Shown here: in pieces, positions 1 to 11,589 of the stretch | Layout of the letters: the number at the start of each line of letters is the position of its first letter | How positions within the stretch are numbered: the stretch's first letter is position 1 | NCBI RefSeq assembly: GCF_031143425.1 | Contig: NC_090439.1 | Span: forward strand, 642,569,465 to 642,633,464 | Origin: Pleurodeles waltl | Taxonomy: Eukaryota; Chordata; Amphibia; Caudata; Salamandridae | Direction: 5' to 3' | DNA: 64,000 nucleotides | The notes under the pieces: model-generated | Told to the model about the DNA's origin: nothing | The model's database searches: none | The model's input: the letters and a program-made list of their open reading frames with translations, nothing else | Position numbers and translations under genes: made by a program

Positions 1-1020
1 ATTCGGCCTACACTATAAGATAAACGTGCTGCTAAATCCCCCACAGCTTCATCGCATGGATTGCTGGTCACCTCATGCTGTAATTTGCTTCTTGGAAACA
101 ATGTTGAGCATCACAAGTCTGGCCTATCAGAAGAACATTCCCCAGGAAAACTATAAGCAGGCCCTTCCTGCTCCTAGTCTCCAAAAGATAAATTTACGTG
201 CAGAGGCAGAGTCTGAGAATCAATTGGAAGTTGGAAGATCTAGAGCATTGCTGATTACAAACTCCTTGTTTCACTTGGAGAACAAGCTTGAGCAAACACA
301 GATACATAATACCTCATGAGAGAGGACCTAATCAGGGTGTTTAAGGGCAGGCTTCCAAACCTCGGATTGCAGGGTAGTGTGGTAGAGGCTTATAGCATTT
401 TATGGCTGAATCTAGGAAGATTATGTGTAAATGAGTTAGGAGCAATGAAATAGGTAGCAAAATGCCAACATGCACCCTTTGACCCCTGATAATGTTAGTT
501 GACTTCTCAGAAACCTTCTATTCTCCACTGGAGGTAGAGGAAGAGCAATGGGCGGAAACAATTAAAAGTAAACAAGGCTATTAGAACACTGTTTCTGTTA
601 GGTTTCACCCTCAGCACACATGCACTGTCAGAAAAGGCTATTGTTCACAAAACGTTAAAAAACTGGCTTAGAGCCTTCTCCTTACTTACCATTGGTTGGC
701 TTCCATGTCACTCTCATTTCCCTTGCTTCTTACTGGTCATGCCTACTGCTGGCTGCTCACCTCTTCCTTCATTCTTCTTGGGGCTTCTGTCCCTGCTGTG
801 GAGGGTGGATCTACCACAGCTTCCTGTTTGCATCCAGTGTCCTTCCACAGGCCATGCACTGCTCCAGGTATGTATTTATTTTTACTTTTTTCCATGCACT
901 CTGTAAGAGTGCATGACACTGTAAGGTCTCCTCACCTCCTCCCGTTGTATGTTATTGCTTCTCCCCCCACTTCCAGCAGCACACTTGTGTTTCTCCACCA
1001 TCCAGGTTACAATCCAAGCT
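1..1020. other. Unassigned sequence
   Basis: I see no recognisable gene or element here. Short open frames at 26-319 and 692-1025 lack known motifs and look like chance frames in AT-rich DNA. Confidence 0.5.
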
Positions 1021-1253
1021 CCTGATTCTCAAAGGTAACTTTTGTGTAAGTTTATGATTGCTTGCTATTTACAAATGCATTTTATTAGTAGCATCTTTAC
1101 AACTGCAGAGTCTCCGCGTGTAAAAAGATAGGACAGTATCTTTTTATGTGTGGAGACTGCACAGCTGTAAAGATACTCCTAGTAAAATGCATTTGCGAAT
1201 AGCAAACAGTTGTAAACTTACACAACAGTGTAACTTTACCTTTTTGAATCGGG
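1021..1253. mobile_element. Fold-back MITE
   Basis: Two arms of about 110 bp (1024-1130 and 1137-1250) are inverted copies of each other at nearly 90% identity by eye, separated by about 6 bp. The outermost bases form a short inverted repeat ending in GATTC/GAATC. There is no coding capacity. This is the structure of a non-autonomous fold-back DNA element; the superfamily cannot be named because no clear target duplication was found. Confidence 0.75.
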
Positions 1254-1737
1254 CCCAAATTATCTTTGACTTGCATCATTTACTCTTGTTTCTGCTCTCT
1301 ACCCTGTTGACCTCTCCCCAACACAGATGAGCTTTCATAATGTGCCCAATTCACCACAATCTTTGATTGATTGACTAAGACCTGACATTCTTGGGATTGT
1401 TTTCCCCCAACGTCTTGCCTTCCACAATCCTGTTTTTGCTGCCTTCAGGGCTTTATGATCTTTACAACTGCTAACTAGCGCTGAAGTGCCTGTGATTTTT
1501 TTTAGACATTTTGCACAGTAGCGTAAGTTGTTGTGCACCATGGCATAAAGTAAAAAGAAAAAGTGCTATGACCTTGTCATAGCGTTTTTTTTTTTTTTTA
1601 CATTAAGCCATTTTGCACAGCAACTTAAGCAGATGTGCAACATGTTTGAAAAAATGTACAAAACCAAAAGATCCTGCATAGGCGAAACCTATTGGCTTTG
1701 CCAATGCATGCTACACGTACAGCTTACTTAATGACTC
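1254..1737. other. Unassigned sequence with a short direct repeat
   Basis: No gene is recognised. A ~35 bp motif around ATTTTGCACAG is present near 1506 and again near 1606 in the same orientation, suggesting an old duplicated dispersed repeat. Confidence 0.4.
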
Positions 1738-2184
1738 TTAACCCATTTGGTGCCAGGGACGTAACGGTTACGTCCTGGGCAGCACCGCTCGGGTGCACAG
1801 AACGTAACCATTACAGTATGTCCTGCACAAGGCCCATGGACGGAGTGCTAGCACTCCCCCCATGGGCCTCCAACCCTCCCCAGGGCAGGGATTGAAGGGG
1901 AATTGCTTCCCCTTCCACCCTGTCCCCTTCTTCCCCCCCAGTGACGTCTGATGACGTCAGCGTGCAATCGCGCGCAGATCTCATCAGAGGTCGCCTCTCA
2001 TCACACTGGAAGCTCAGCTTCCAGCGTGACCGAGGAGAAACAGATTTGTTTCTCCTCAGTACGGGGGTAAGGGAGGTCAAGGAGGCATGAAAAGGAAAGG
2101 AAAGATTTTTCCTTTCCTTGTCATGTCTCTCTGAGCATTCCTGCAGCCCAATCACATAACGATCGGGCTGCAGGAATGCCCATT

Positions 2185-3017
2185 AGACACCAGGGAGTTT
2201 TTTTTTTTAAATGGGCATACGAGAAGCAGCCCCTTGGGCAAGGGCTCCTCCCTAGGGGGACAATTATGATTTGGGCCATTTCTGCCCCCCTTGGGGGAAG
2301 ATCGGCCTATATTAATTAGGCCCATCTGCCACAAATGGGGGCAGAAAACCCTAGACACCAGGGATTATTTACTTTATTTATTTTTACAGATGGGGAGCGA
2401 CCCCTTAGGCAAGGGTCGCTCCCCTGGGGGGGCAATTTAATTTAGGCCATTTCTGCCCACTGTGGGGGCAGATCAGCCTATTTAAAATAGGCTGATCTGC
2501 CCTCAAAGGTGGCAGAAACTACTAGGCACCAGGGATTTTTATTTTTTTATTTTTTACAGATGGGGAGTGACTCTTTAGGCAAGGGTCACTCCCCTCAGGG
2601 GAAACTTTATTGTAGATAATTTCTGCTCCCCTTGGGGGAAGATCAGCCTATTTCTATTAGGCCGATCTGCCCCCAGGTGGGGCAGAAACCACTTAGGCAC
2701 CAAGGATTGGTATATGTGTGTTTTGTTTGGGGGGGGCAGCCCCTTTGGCAAGGGTTGGGACAGTTTACTATTGGCCAATTCTGCCACCCTTGGGGACAGA
2801 TCAGCCTATTTTTGTAAGGCCCATCTGCCCCCAAGGGCAGAAAGCCCACAGAGACCAGGGAAGATTTTTTTTTTCAAGAAAAGAGGGTGGGGATATGGCC
2901 ATACGCCCACCCCAAATAAATGGGGACAAAGTTGTTCTGCCTACCAGTGGGCAGATGGGGCAGTTATCCCCGATCCACTACCAGGGGTGGGGCAGAAAGC
3001 CTACTAGATGCCAGGGA
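2185..3017. repeat. ~165-bp tandem repeat, about five units
   Basis: The motif AGACACCAGGGA, or a close variant, recurs at 2185, 2353, 2524, 2695, 2852 and 3006, giving periods of 168, 171, 171, 157 and 154 bp. Each unit also carries a GGGGCAGAT/ATCTGCCCC-like inverted pair and a poly-T tract. The array lies wholly inside the TTAA-bounded element. Confidence 0.85.
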
Positions 3018-3599
3018 GTAAAATAAAAAAAAATAGTGGGCTGGTGGCTTCCAACCACTATGGGAATGGTTATGCCCCCACCCCAACCAGAGAGGGCAAC
3101 AGTCTTTTAGCTGTCCCCCACACACTAAAAGATCTTATCCCAACGGCAAGCAAGAGGACATTTGATTATTTTGGGTTTTGGTTTCACATTTGGGCCATGA
3201 GAGCTTGGCTAGCTCTCAAAATCGTCCCACTTGGAATGGTGAGGGCTGCACTTTGGGACGCTGCCATGTAGAAAAATCTATGAGACCTAGACAAATCTGA
3301 AAACTAAACATCTAGGTGAGTCCAGGGTGGTATGATTCACATGCACCCCGCACCATTTTCTTACCCACAATGCTCTGCAAACCTCCAACTTTGCTTGAAA
3401 TTACACATTTCCCCCACATTTTTGTGATGGAACCTTCCAGAATCTGCAGGAATCCACAAAATTCCTACCACCCAGCATTGTCGCATCTATACCAATAACA
3501 ATTCTGCCCCACTTGTCAGCCTAAAAATGTTTTTTTTTCAAACTGCCCTTGTGGACCGGCTCTGGTTCCCCCTCAATTACAACATGCTTTTGTCTCTTC

Positions 3600-4590
3600 C
3601 CTGTCACAGGCTCTTGGCCCACCTACACAAGTGAGGTATCATTTTTATCGGGAGACTGAGGGGAATGTTTGGTGGTGCGGTAATCCCACACAGAAATGTG
3701 GGAAAAATATTATTTTTTTAAGCTAAATTAGAGGTTTGCTGAGGATTGTGGGTAAGAAAACACTGGGGGATCCACACTTGTCACACCTCTCTGGAGTCCC
3801 TCGGGTGTCTAGTTTTCAGAAATGTCTGGGTTTTTTAGGTGACCCCCCGCCCCGCAAAAACAGGTAGTTTTGTATTTGGTAATTTTGATGTGTCCACGTA
3901 GTGTTTTGGGGTATCTCCTGTCACGGGCATTAGGTCTACCCACACAAGTGAGGTACCATTTTTATCGGGTGACCTGGGGAAATGATGGGTGGAAAAAAGT
4001 TTGTGGGTCTCCTCAGATTCCAGAACTTTGCAGCACCGAAATGTGAGGGAAAAGTGTTTTTTTGCAAAATTTTGAGGTTTGCTAACAATTCTGGTTAACA
4101 GAACCTGGTGAGAGCACCACCAGTTACCCCACCCTGGGTTCCCCTAGGTGTCTAGTTTTCAGAAATGTCCCGGTTCGCTAGGTTTTCCTAGGTGCCGGAT
4201 GAGCTAGAGGCCAAAATCTACAGCTAGGCACTTAACAAAAAAACAGGTCAGTTTTCTTTGGGGAAATGTGATGTGTCCATGTTGTGTTTTGGGGCATTTC
4301 CTGTCATGGGCAGTAGGCTTACCCGCACAAGTGAGGTACCATTTTTATCGGGAGACTTGGGGGAATGCTGGATGGAAGGAAATTTGTGGCTCCTTTCAGA
4401 TTCCAGAACTTTATATCCCAAAATGTGAGGAAAAAGTGTTTTTTGCCAAATGTTGAGGTTTGTAAAGCATTCTGGGTAACAGAACCTGGTGAGAGTGCCA
4501 GGTGTCTAGTTTTAAAAAATGCACAGGTTTGGTAGGTTTCCCTAGGTGCTGGCTGAGCTAGAGGCCAAGATCCACAGCTAGGCAGTTTTC
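3600..4590. repeat. Tandem repeat of the 383-bp satellite family, three units
   Basis: The phrase GTGAGGTAYCATTTTTATCGG recurs at 3631, 3948 and 4331, followed each time by the same order of motifs (GGGAATG, TTCCAGAACTTT-like, GTGAGG, TCTAGTTTT, GGTTTCCCTAGGTG). The units are diverged and partly deleted. The same repeat in reverse complement forms the array at 49140-56690, and a further piece lies at 63632-64000. Confidence 0.8.
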
Positions 4591-5429
4591 CATTTCACCA
4601 AATGAATTATTGTATACCCGTTATACAATGAAAACCCATTGCAAGGTGCAGCTCCTCTATTGGCCCTGGATACCTAGGATTCTTGATGAGCTTACAAGTC
4701 CCGTATATCTCCACAACCAGAAGAGTCCAGCAGATGTAACAGTATATTGCTTTAAAAAATCATCCTTAGCTGGAAAAAGTTATAGAAGAAAACATGGACA
4801 GAAATGGCTCTCTTTTCACCTCAATTTCAATTTTTTTTATTTTAGCTGTTACTTTCTGTAGGAAAACCTTTAAGGATCTACACAAATGACCTCTACTGAA
4901 ATAAGAATTTTATCTACTTTTCGGAAATGTTTAGCTGTCCAGGATCCAGCATAGGTTTCACACCCATTTCTGTCACTAACTGGAAGGAGGCTGAAAGCAC
5001 AAACATTAGTAAAAATGGGGTATGTCCCAGTAAAAAGCCAAACTTGTGTTGAAAAACGTGATCTTCTGATTCAAATCTGCCTTTTCCTGAAAGTTGGTAA
5101 GATGGTGATTTCAGCACCGCAATTCCTTTGTTGATGCCATTTTCAGGGAGAACACCACAAGCTTTCTTTTGCAGCCCTTTTCCCCATGTTTTTTTTTTTT
5201 TAAATGACATTTTAGCAGTATTCTGCCTAATTTCTTGGTCTCCTCCAGGGGAACCCGCAAAATCTGGGTACCTCTAGAATCCCCTAAATGTTGGGGAAAA
5301 AGGATGCAAATTTGGCATGGGTAGCTTATGTGAACAAAAAGTTATGAGGTCCTAGGCGTGAACTGCCCCAAATAGGCACAAGAAGGCCTGGCACCTGAGG
5401 GGAAAAAGGCCTGGCAGTGAAGGGGTTAA

Positions 5430-6124
5430 GATCAGAGCAAGCAAGGTTAGCAACAGAGGTACCAGGGGCAAACAGTCTGGTACTACTCGTTGCCCATAGC
5501 CATTCCCTCTGGTTTAGCAGCTCCTCAAATAGAATCACACAATAACAGTCAGCCCATCACAAAAATAATATTTACCATAACTTTGCTTGAATCTCTGAAA
5601 GGAGTGCCAGCTTTCTGATTTATAAAACATTTTCACTTTACTAAGGGTCAAATGTACAAAGATTTCCACATTTCTACGGTAGAGTTATGGAAAAATGAAC
5701 ATCCTCATAATTTACCGTAGAGGGAAATCATAATTCTTAAAATATATAAGAATTAATTAGTGATTTAAGAGCAAATAAATCTCTGTGGACAAACACACAC
5801 ACAAACCCAGTCTATTTTCTGACATGCAGGTGATGTCAGTTAAACTAGCATAATATACCTCTTACCAGCCCCAGAGAAGAAGGACCAATTGTGTATTGTC
5901 CATAAGCAAAGAACAATTGGCATCAAGTTCAGTTTCGGAAATCTCAGGTGAATTATTGGCATTTGAGGTTCTTCACACAATGAAGTATAGATAATACTAA
6001 GGTAACACTGAGGAGAACTTTCCCAGATCAGAATAATTTGCCTATATCAAGACTTTCTCATTATTTTATAATGTAGAGTTCATATTGGTTGTGTTTAACG
6101 GAGCATTGCATTTTAATCCGTGAA
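5430..6124. other. Unassigned sequence
   Basis: AT-rich sequence between the piggyBac-like element and the first LTR block. No gene, RNA or clear repeat is seen. Confidence 0.5.
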
Positions 6125-7590
6125 TGTAAGAAACTGGGATACTGGTTAAGCGGGGCGAAACCCTACTCATTCAGGAACCACAGTCCTTACCACGGTGCAA
6201 TCACCAGCGAACCCTCAATTAACCTGTGCTCAAGCCTCTGGTAACTTGGCACAGAACAGTCAGGTTTAGCTTACTGGCAATGTGTAAAGTAATTATGCAA
6301 CATTTCAACTAGCAACACAGTGAAAACACACCGCAAAGGTAGCCCATGCAAGATTGGAAAAATAGAGTGGATGTTAATAAATAAAATAAGACCAAAACAA
6401 CATAAAATCAATCAGTAGGACCGGAGGTATGTAATCTTAAATGTTTTAGGTGAAAATAGCACCAAAAAGCACAAATCACCAACAGTGGACATCTGTTTGT
6501 ACCAGTCCAGGATAAAGTCACAAGTTCAGGCCAACCATGATGGAGCATAGCCAGCTCTAGGGACCCAGTGAGGCTTGTTGAATAAGTGTACCTTAAGTCC
6601 TGGTTGCAGATCTTTGCAAGGCCCCACATCAAAGGATGCGTCGGTTCAGAGGAGCTGCAAGGCTGCAATGCGAGTACCTGCATCGCCGTTGAGGCTGCCG
6701 TCCACAAAAGATTTGCAATTCACCTGCATCAGGGATGTGTCACACTCCAGCTGTTCTGATACAGGCTGTGAGGTCAATGCAGAGTCCTTGCAGTTGGATA
6801 ATCCTTGTATCAGAGGTGAGGCATCAGGCTCCTGGTTACGCTGTGCATCAGAGGAAATGTGTCAGATCTGCTGGATCCACAGATAGGCTGGCAGAGCACC
6901 TTCTAGGCTCACTTCCAAGGGTCCAGGACTAAGGAGGCACCACAAGGCATGCTAGGACTTACAGATGGCAGAGTCCAAGTGTTGGGCTCAAGATGGTTAG
7001 ATCCTTCTGCACCTGCTGGTCTGGTCAGGAGGCCAGCCAGCTAGAACTTGGAGTCATTCTAGGGTCTTGGGTTGAACAGATGCAGGTCCAGTCCTCACCC
7101 AGACAAGAGAGCAGCAGGTCAGCACAGCAGGGCAGCAGTCATTCAGAGCAGCAGTCCTGTAAAGTGGCAGTCCTTTCAGCAACACAACGGTCCTTCTTCC
7201 TTGCAAAGTTCGATTTATTATAACTATTACAGGAAAGGAGTTTAAGAACTCTTTCATGAAATTACCTAAAAACAGCCTTGCAGTAGCCTTTCCTGACTGG
7301 TCAGCTAATTAATGAGGGGTGAAGTAGCCTGGGCTGAGACAAAGAAATCATCTGATAGGTGGGAACTGCAGCAGCAGATGCCGGAGCAGGAAGGAGGCTG
7401 GGTGGCCAAACTGGTCTTCAAAGGAGTGAAAGACACTTAGGACAGAAACCAGACCTCCCAGTTTTACTGCTCCCACAGCCAGATGGGAGCTCCTGTTATT
7501 AGATTAGGAGAGGGGCTGGAAGGGGAGTGTAGGGAAAAGTTAGCCAGACCTGAGGGTGGCTTAGCCAGGCCTGAACCTCCAGGAGAGATT
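6125..7590 (-). mobile_element. Gypsy-type LTR block, minus orientation
   Basis: On the minus strand this block ends in CCCAGTTTCTTACA (plus strand TGTAAGAAACTGGG at 6125). The preceding ~150 bp resemble the terminal part of the LTR at 61387-63631, with the same series of ACTG.TCTGCCAAGCTACC.AGG, GGTTA and GACTG-like phrases. The interior has the CTGCT/GGACTGC-rich sequence seen in the 5' half of related LTRs here. The outer boundary near 7590 is approximate and no matching start was found, so it is probably truncated. Confidence 0.5.
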
Positions 7591-9687
7591 TTCCCCATCT
7601 TGAATTTTTGAGAACCACTGCTTTCTGGGTTTCAAATGTGCCACACTTGGCAGGAAGTGGTCATCATAGAAGGTGGCACCCTGCCCCCCATTGTTCAGGG
7701 GTGCCCTCTGCTTGCCTGCCCATAAACCTGGATAAAAGTGGGATTGCTGCCCAGCAACTCAGGTCCCTGCTAGAAGAAATCAGAAGAAGGACTGCCCTGC
7801 TAAATCCCTGATCGGCACAAAGAAGGACTGCACCCTAAAACAGCACTGCACCGGCTGTCCTCTCTGAGCTGCACCACAAAAAGGACTTTGCCTTGCTTAT
7901 AAAGATTCCGAAGTGGACTCCCTGTAAGCAACAGGTACAAAGGAGGTACCAAGGTTCCCCTTCATCGAGTCCTGCAAGAAAAGCCAAGCATCCAATGGAC
8001 ATTTAAGGATTTGACCAGGTGCATTGTGGGAATTGTAGTCCTAACTCCCAAGGAGCAACTTGGAGCTTCCAGAACCTTGGTGTAAGTTTATGAACACTTC
8101 GAGGTCCCAACATTTCCTTCTGGAAGAAGACACAGAAGTTTGGAGCACTTTAAAAAAAAAAGTGACCTACCCGTCATCGAAAGTCAAGTTGGCAATGTCA
8201 ACCCCGACCTGGCCTGAATTTCAGGTTTGTCCCACTGAAGCTCTGGATTTCAGACCTCAAGGAGTTGACTAGGCTGAGCCAAGTCCCCCCAACAGAATCA
8301 CAACCCAGCCTGAGGAGGAGACCCTCTCAACGTCAAGAGATAAAGCTCCAAAAAAGAGACTAAGTCCGAAGGTACAATTTAGACCGATGCCTCCCGTTCA
8401 GTGTATCTGACCAGGGCTCCATCATGGTCAGTCTCAAACTTAGACTTTGTCCTGGTCAGGCACGACCAGATGTCTGCAGTTGGCTCTTTTTGCTTCTAGG
8501 CACTAGAAAGCAGAATTTTTATTTAATCCTCCAAAATTCATATCCCTGATTCCCTACATTGGATTTTTGTTGTTTTTGGTGTCATTTTATTGATATAATT
8601 TTTCCTATTTTTATAAATTAGTGTTTTGTATCTTTCTTATTTATTGTTTTGCTGATACTTAGGGGCATATTTATACTCTGTTTGCGCTGATTGTGCATCA
8701 ATAAGTTTGAAGCACATTCAGCGCAAACCTTGCCCCATATTTAAACTATGACGCCCGACCCCGCGGACGTCCCAAAAACTCTGGATGCGTCATTTTTGGG
8801 ATGCAAGAAACTGGCTTGCGTTAATGACATGCAAGGTAGGGGTTCCTGTCCAAAAAATGACTTTAAGGCCTGTGCGCCTTATTTATACTCCTGCGTCATT
8901 TTGATGCACAGGAGGGGACAGGCCTTAACCTATGGTGCACAGCCTGATGTGCGCGTTTTTTAAAGCCTGGGTGAGGGCCGGCGTTAAGGGACCTGTGGGC
9001 TCACTTCCATGGTCTCAGACCATGGAAGCAGTCGAGAGGTGCACTTCCCTGCCCCCAGCGACACCCCCTACCACCCTCACCCACCCCAGGAGGACACCCA
9101 TGGATGGGGGGGACCCATCCCAGGTAAGTTGAGGTAAGTATTATTTTTTAAATTTTTTGAGTGGCATAGAGGGGCCCTGTGCATGGCCATTGGGCAAGGG
9201 GGCATGACTCCTGTCTTTGCTAAGACAGGAGTCATTTCAATGGGGGTTGTGCATCAAAAAATGGCGCAAGTCCGGTTTAAGCCATGATTTTTTACTCAAA
9301 CCTGACTTGCACCATTTTTTGACGCACAACCCCCATTTTTCCCTACGCCGGCGCTGCCTGGTTTGAGTCTTTTTTTTTTACTCCGACCAGCCGCAGCGCC
9401 TGCTAACGGCAGTGCTTAAATAAGGTGCCCGCATGGCACGTTGGAATGGCGTTAGCCGGTGGTACATTTTTTGATGCAAACCAGCACCGGCGCTGGTTTA
9501 CGTCAAAAAGTATAAATATGGGCCTAAATGCTTTTAACACCTGTCTCTTAAATTAAGCTTAACTGCTCGTGGGCCGTGCAACCAAGGGTTAAGCAAGGAC
9601 TATTTTATTGACACCCTGATTGGATCTTATTTGTGATTGTGGTCTCATTACTATGTGTTGGCACTTACCTGCCTTTAAAATCTAACA
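7591..9687 (+). mobile_element. Gypsy-type LTR block, plus orientation, split by a MITE
   Basis: The right end is TCTAACA at 9681-9687, matching the CTAACA terminus of the LTRs ending at 27622 and 63631. The part before the MITE (8500-8661) has the same TTTTTGGTGTCATTTT and CCTATTTTTATAAATTAG-like phrases that precede the end of the 63631 LTR. The left limit is uncertain; with the 863-bp MITE removed the block is about 1.2 kb, shorter than the ~2.2 kb full LTRs. Confidence 0.5.
8662..9524. mobile_element. Harbinger-like MITE
   Basis: Termini are inverted: left GGGGCATATTTATACTC, right AGTATAAATATGGGCC. Flanks are TTA on the left and TAA on the right, consistent with the three-base TWA duplication of PIF/Harbinger elements. 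The interior has further inverted segments, such as the AATGGGGGTTGTGCATCAAA region near 9238 and its inverse near 9320. It has no coding capacity and interrupts the plus-oriented LTR block. Confidence 0.75.
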
Positions 9688-9769
9688 TAAATTTATAAAA
9701 ATAGGAAATATTTTTATCTTTAAAATGACACCAAAACGATGAAAATCCAGTGTAGTGAACCGGGGTCCA

Positions 9770-10425
9770 TTTGCATTGACATGGGCAATCCCAGGTCTGT
9801 GTTCCACTGTTAAATTCATCCCCTATAGGGAAACCGACCCCTTCAACACCTTTGGATTTCCCCCACCTCATCTGCATGAGTCATCTGAGAGGTCTGTGGT
9901 CCATTTAAACATGGAAGTGATTACCAAATAAGTATGGTGTTGACCTCTTCAGGGGCCAGACCACAGCAAAGGCTTCCCTCTCAATGGCACTCCATCTTTG
10001 TTATCTGGGGAGTAGTTGCCTACTAATGAAGGCAACTGGCTGATCCAGTCCCTCATCATTTCCTTGTTGCAACACTGCCCCAATCCCTTTCTCTGAAGCA
10101 TCTGTTTGTAAATAAACTTCTTATTGTAGTCAGGGACCTGTAACTGGTGCTGAACACATAACCCCCTTCAGAGTGTCAAAGGTCTTTTGGCACTCTGGAG
10201 TCCAAATGATCTTTTGTTGGCTGCATTTGTGAAGTGAGTTCTGTCAGGGGACCCACAGTGGTCCATATTTTTTTTTACAAATCTTCTGTAAAACCCAGCC
10301 AGGACAAGAAAGGTCCTGACCGAAGTCTGGGGTTTAGGTGGCTCCCATTCCAGGATGGTCTGAATTGTGTGCTGGAGAGGCATTGCATGGCCTTCACCAA
10401 CAATGTGGTCCAGGTACACCACTGA
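9770..10425 (-). pseudogene. Gypsy-A RT connection and RNase H
   Basis: The frame 10422-10168 reads VYLDHIVGEG, then ILEWEPPKPQTSVRTFLVLAGFYRRFVKK, the classic connection between RT thumb and RNase H in Gypsy elements. Downstream, frames with many stops still align with Gypsy-B RNase H to about 9770, where the pol sequence joins a minus-oriented LTR fragment. The region is clearly non-functional. Confidence 0.75.
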
Positions 10426-10428
10426 ACT

Positions 10429-11060
10429 CTACCCTATCTGGTATTTGCTTGCCTTGATAGTCAGGCATGTTTGTTGCAGGGCCTGAAGCACTCCCCTTAG
10501 GTGGACCAGGTGATTCTCCCAGGTGGAACTAAATACAGCTATATCATCAAGATAAGCTGCACTAAAGGATTCCAGCCAAGACAACATTCTGTTCAGCAAC
10601 CTTTGAAAGGTGGCAAGGCTATTCTTCAAACTGAAGAACAACACCTTGAATTGAGAGTGGCCCCCTGGAGTGGAAAATGCTGGCCTCTGCTTTGCTCTTG
10701 GACTTAGGGCAATCTGTCAGTACACTGAAGTCAAGTCAAATGTACTCAAGTACTTGGCAGCCCCCAAATATCAATGAGTTTATCAGCTCTAGGAATGGGT
10801 TGATCATCAGTCTTGATGACTACATTCAAGCCCCTATAGTCCACAGAGAATCTTAACTCCTTCTGCCCCCCTTGGGGACTAGGCTTTGGTACTGGTACCA
10901 CTGGACTGGCCCATGGACTATTAGAGGGCTCAATTACCCCTGGCGCCAGTTTCATGGAAACGTCAGCCTTGATGTTGTCTCTGACCTGGTCAGATAAGCT
11001 GTACAACTTGTTTTTGACAAGTAGGCTGTCACTAGTGTCTGTCATGGACACACCAAGTGT
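10429..11060 (-). pseudogene. Gypsy-A reverse transcriptase
   Basis: RT domain of a Gypsy retrotransposon, which would copy element RNA into cDNA in the cytoplasmic particle. The frame 11051-10746 has the conserved GVIEPSNSPWASPVV segment and FSVDYRGLN. The frame 10644-10429 has FSLKNSLATFQRLLN and the catalytic box YLDD within AAYLDDIAVFSS. Part of the palm between these frames (about 10745-10645) is shifted or damaged. Conserved residues are easy to read but no continuous ORF remains. Confidence 0.85.
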
Positions 11061-11099
11061 TGAGTTCAGGGGCCAAGGAGCTGGTCTGTTAGTTTGGGA

Positions 11100-11500
11100 G
11101 AGAATGCCATTCCCTCCACTGACCCATCTTGCACATTGGTAAAGAGGAGGTCTGACAGAGGCTCACTCTCCTCTTCTCTTCTCTCATCTGTGACCATCAG
11201 CATGGTCATGTCTGCAGTGTCTTGGTGGCGTTTTAGTCTGTTGACAAGCAGGATTCAATGGGGATTCCTGAGGGTGCCAAGGTCCACCACATAAGTGACC
11301 TTACCCTTTTTCTCCAGATTGGGGTAGGGCCTAATCCATTTCTCCTGGAGGGCCCTGGGAGCCACAGGTTCCCACACCAACTAACCTGAATGGTACTAGT
11401 ACATAGTAGCCTTCTGGTCAAGACAGATATGGCTAAGTCCCTTAACACGCTACAGTTCAGAAGGTTGCCCTTTCAAGGGGCACATGGAAGAGGAATTTCG
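11100..11500 (-). pseudogene. Gypsy-A integrase C-terminal domain
   Basis: Fragmentary reading frames on the minus strand match, block by block, the better-preserved integrase end of Gypsy-B: a VNRLKRH-like segment, the acidic run EEESEPLSDLL, then the phrase DGSVEG. In Gypsy-type integrases this corresponds to the GPY/F module and the tail after it. The frame is broken by stops and shifts. RT follows within about 50 codons with no second polyprotein start. The catalytic core of the integrase is missing. Confidence 0.65.
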
Positions 11501-11589
11501 ACAGAGGTGAATACCAGTGCTTACAACAGTATCAGCCCTTCCAATCACAGTATGGATCTGCTTACCATCAACCTCCCATAGCAGCATAC

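Larger units (their letters stand above)
1742..5425. mobile_element. piggyBac-like non-autonomous element with internal tandem arrays
   Basis: The block is bounded by TTAA at 1738-1741 and 5426-5429. Inside these lie imperfect inverted termini: left CCCATTTGGTGCCAGG, right CCTGGCAGTGAAGGGG, so both ends read TTAA-CCC inward. TTAA target duplication plus CCC termini is the signature of the piggyBac superfamily. No transposase is visible. The interior holds a GC-rich start (1742-2150), a ~165-bp tandem array (2185-3017), a ~320-380-bp tandem array (3600-4590) and a unique 3' part (4600-5425). The 3' part matches 48736-49100 in reverse complement, so the family is dispersed. At 3.7 kb it is large for a MITE. 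Confidence 0.7.
9770..11580 (-). mobile_element. Gypsy-A: 5'-truncated Gypsy pol with integrase before RT
   Basis: Decayed Ty3/Gypsy pol on the minus strand. Reading 5' to 3' (high to low coordinates) it shows the integrase C-terminal end (about 11500-11100), reverse transcriptase (about 11060-10430) and RNase H (about 10425-9770). Integrase lies upstream of RT, the Gmr1-type order. The 5' end is lost at the DIRS-A junction near 11580. The 3' end runs into a short minus-oriented LTR piece (about 9763-9689) instead of a complete LTR. It is closely related to Gypsy-B at 59436-63631 but more decayed. Confidence 0.8.
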
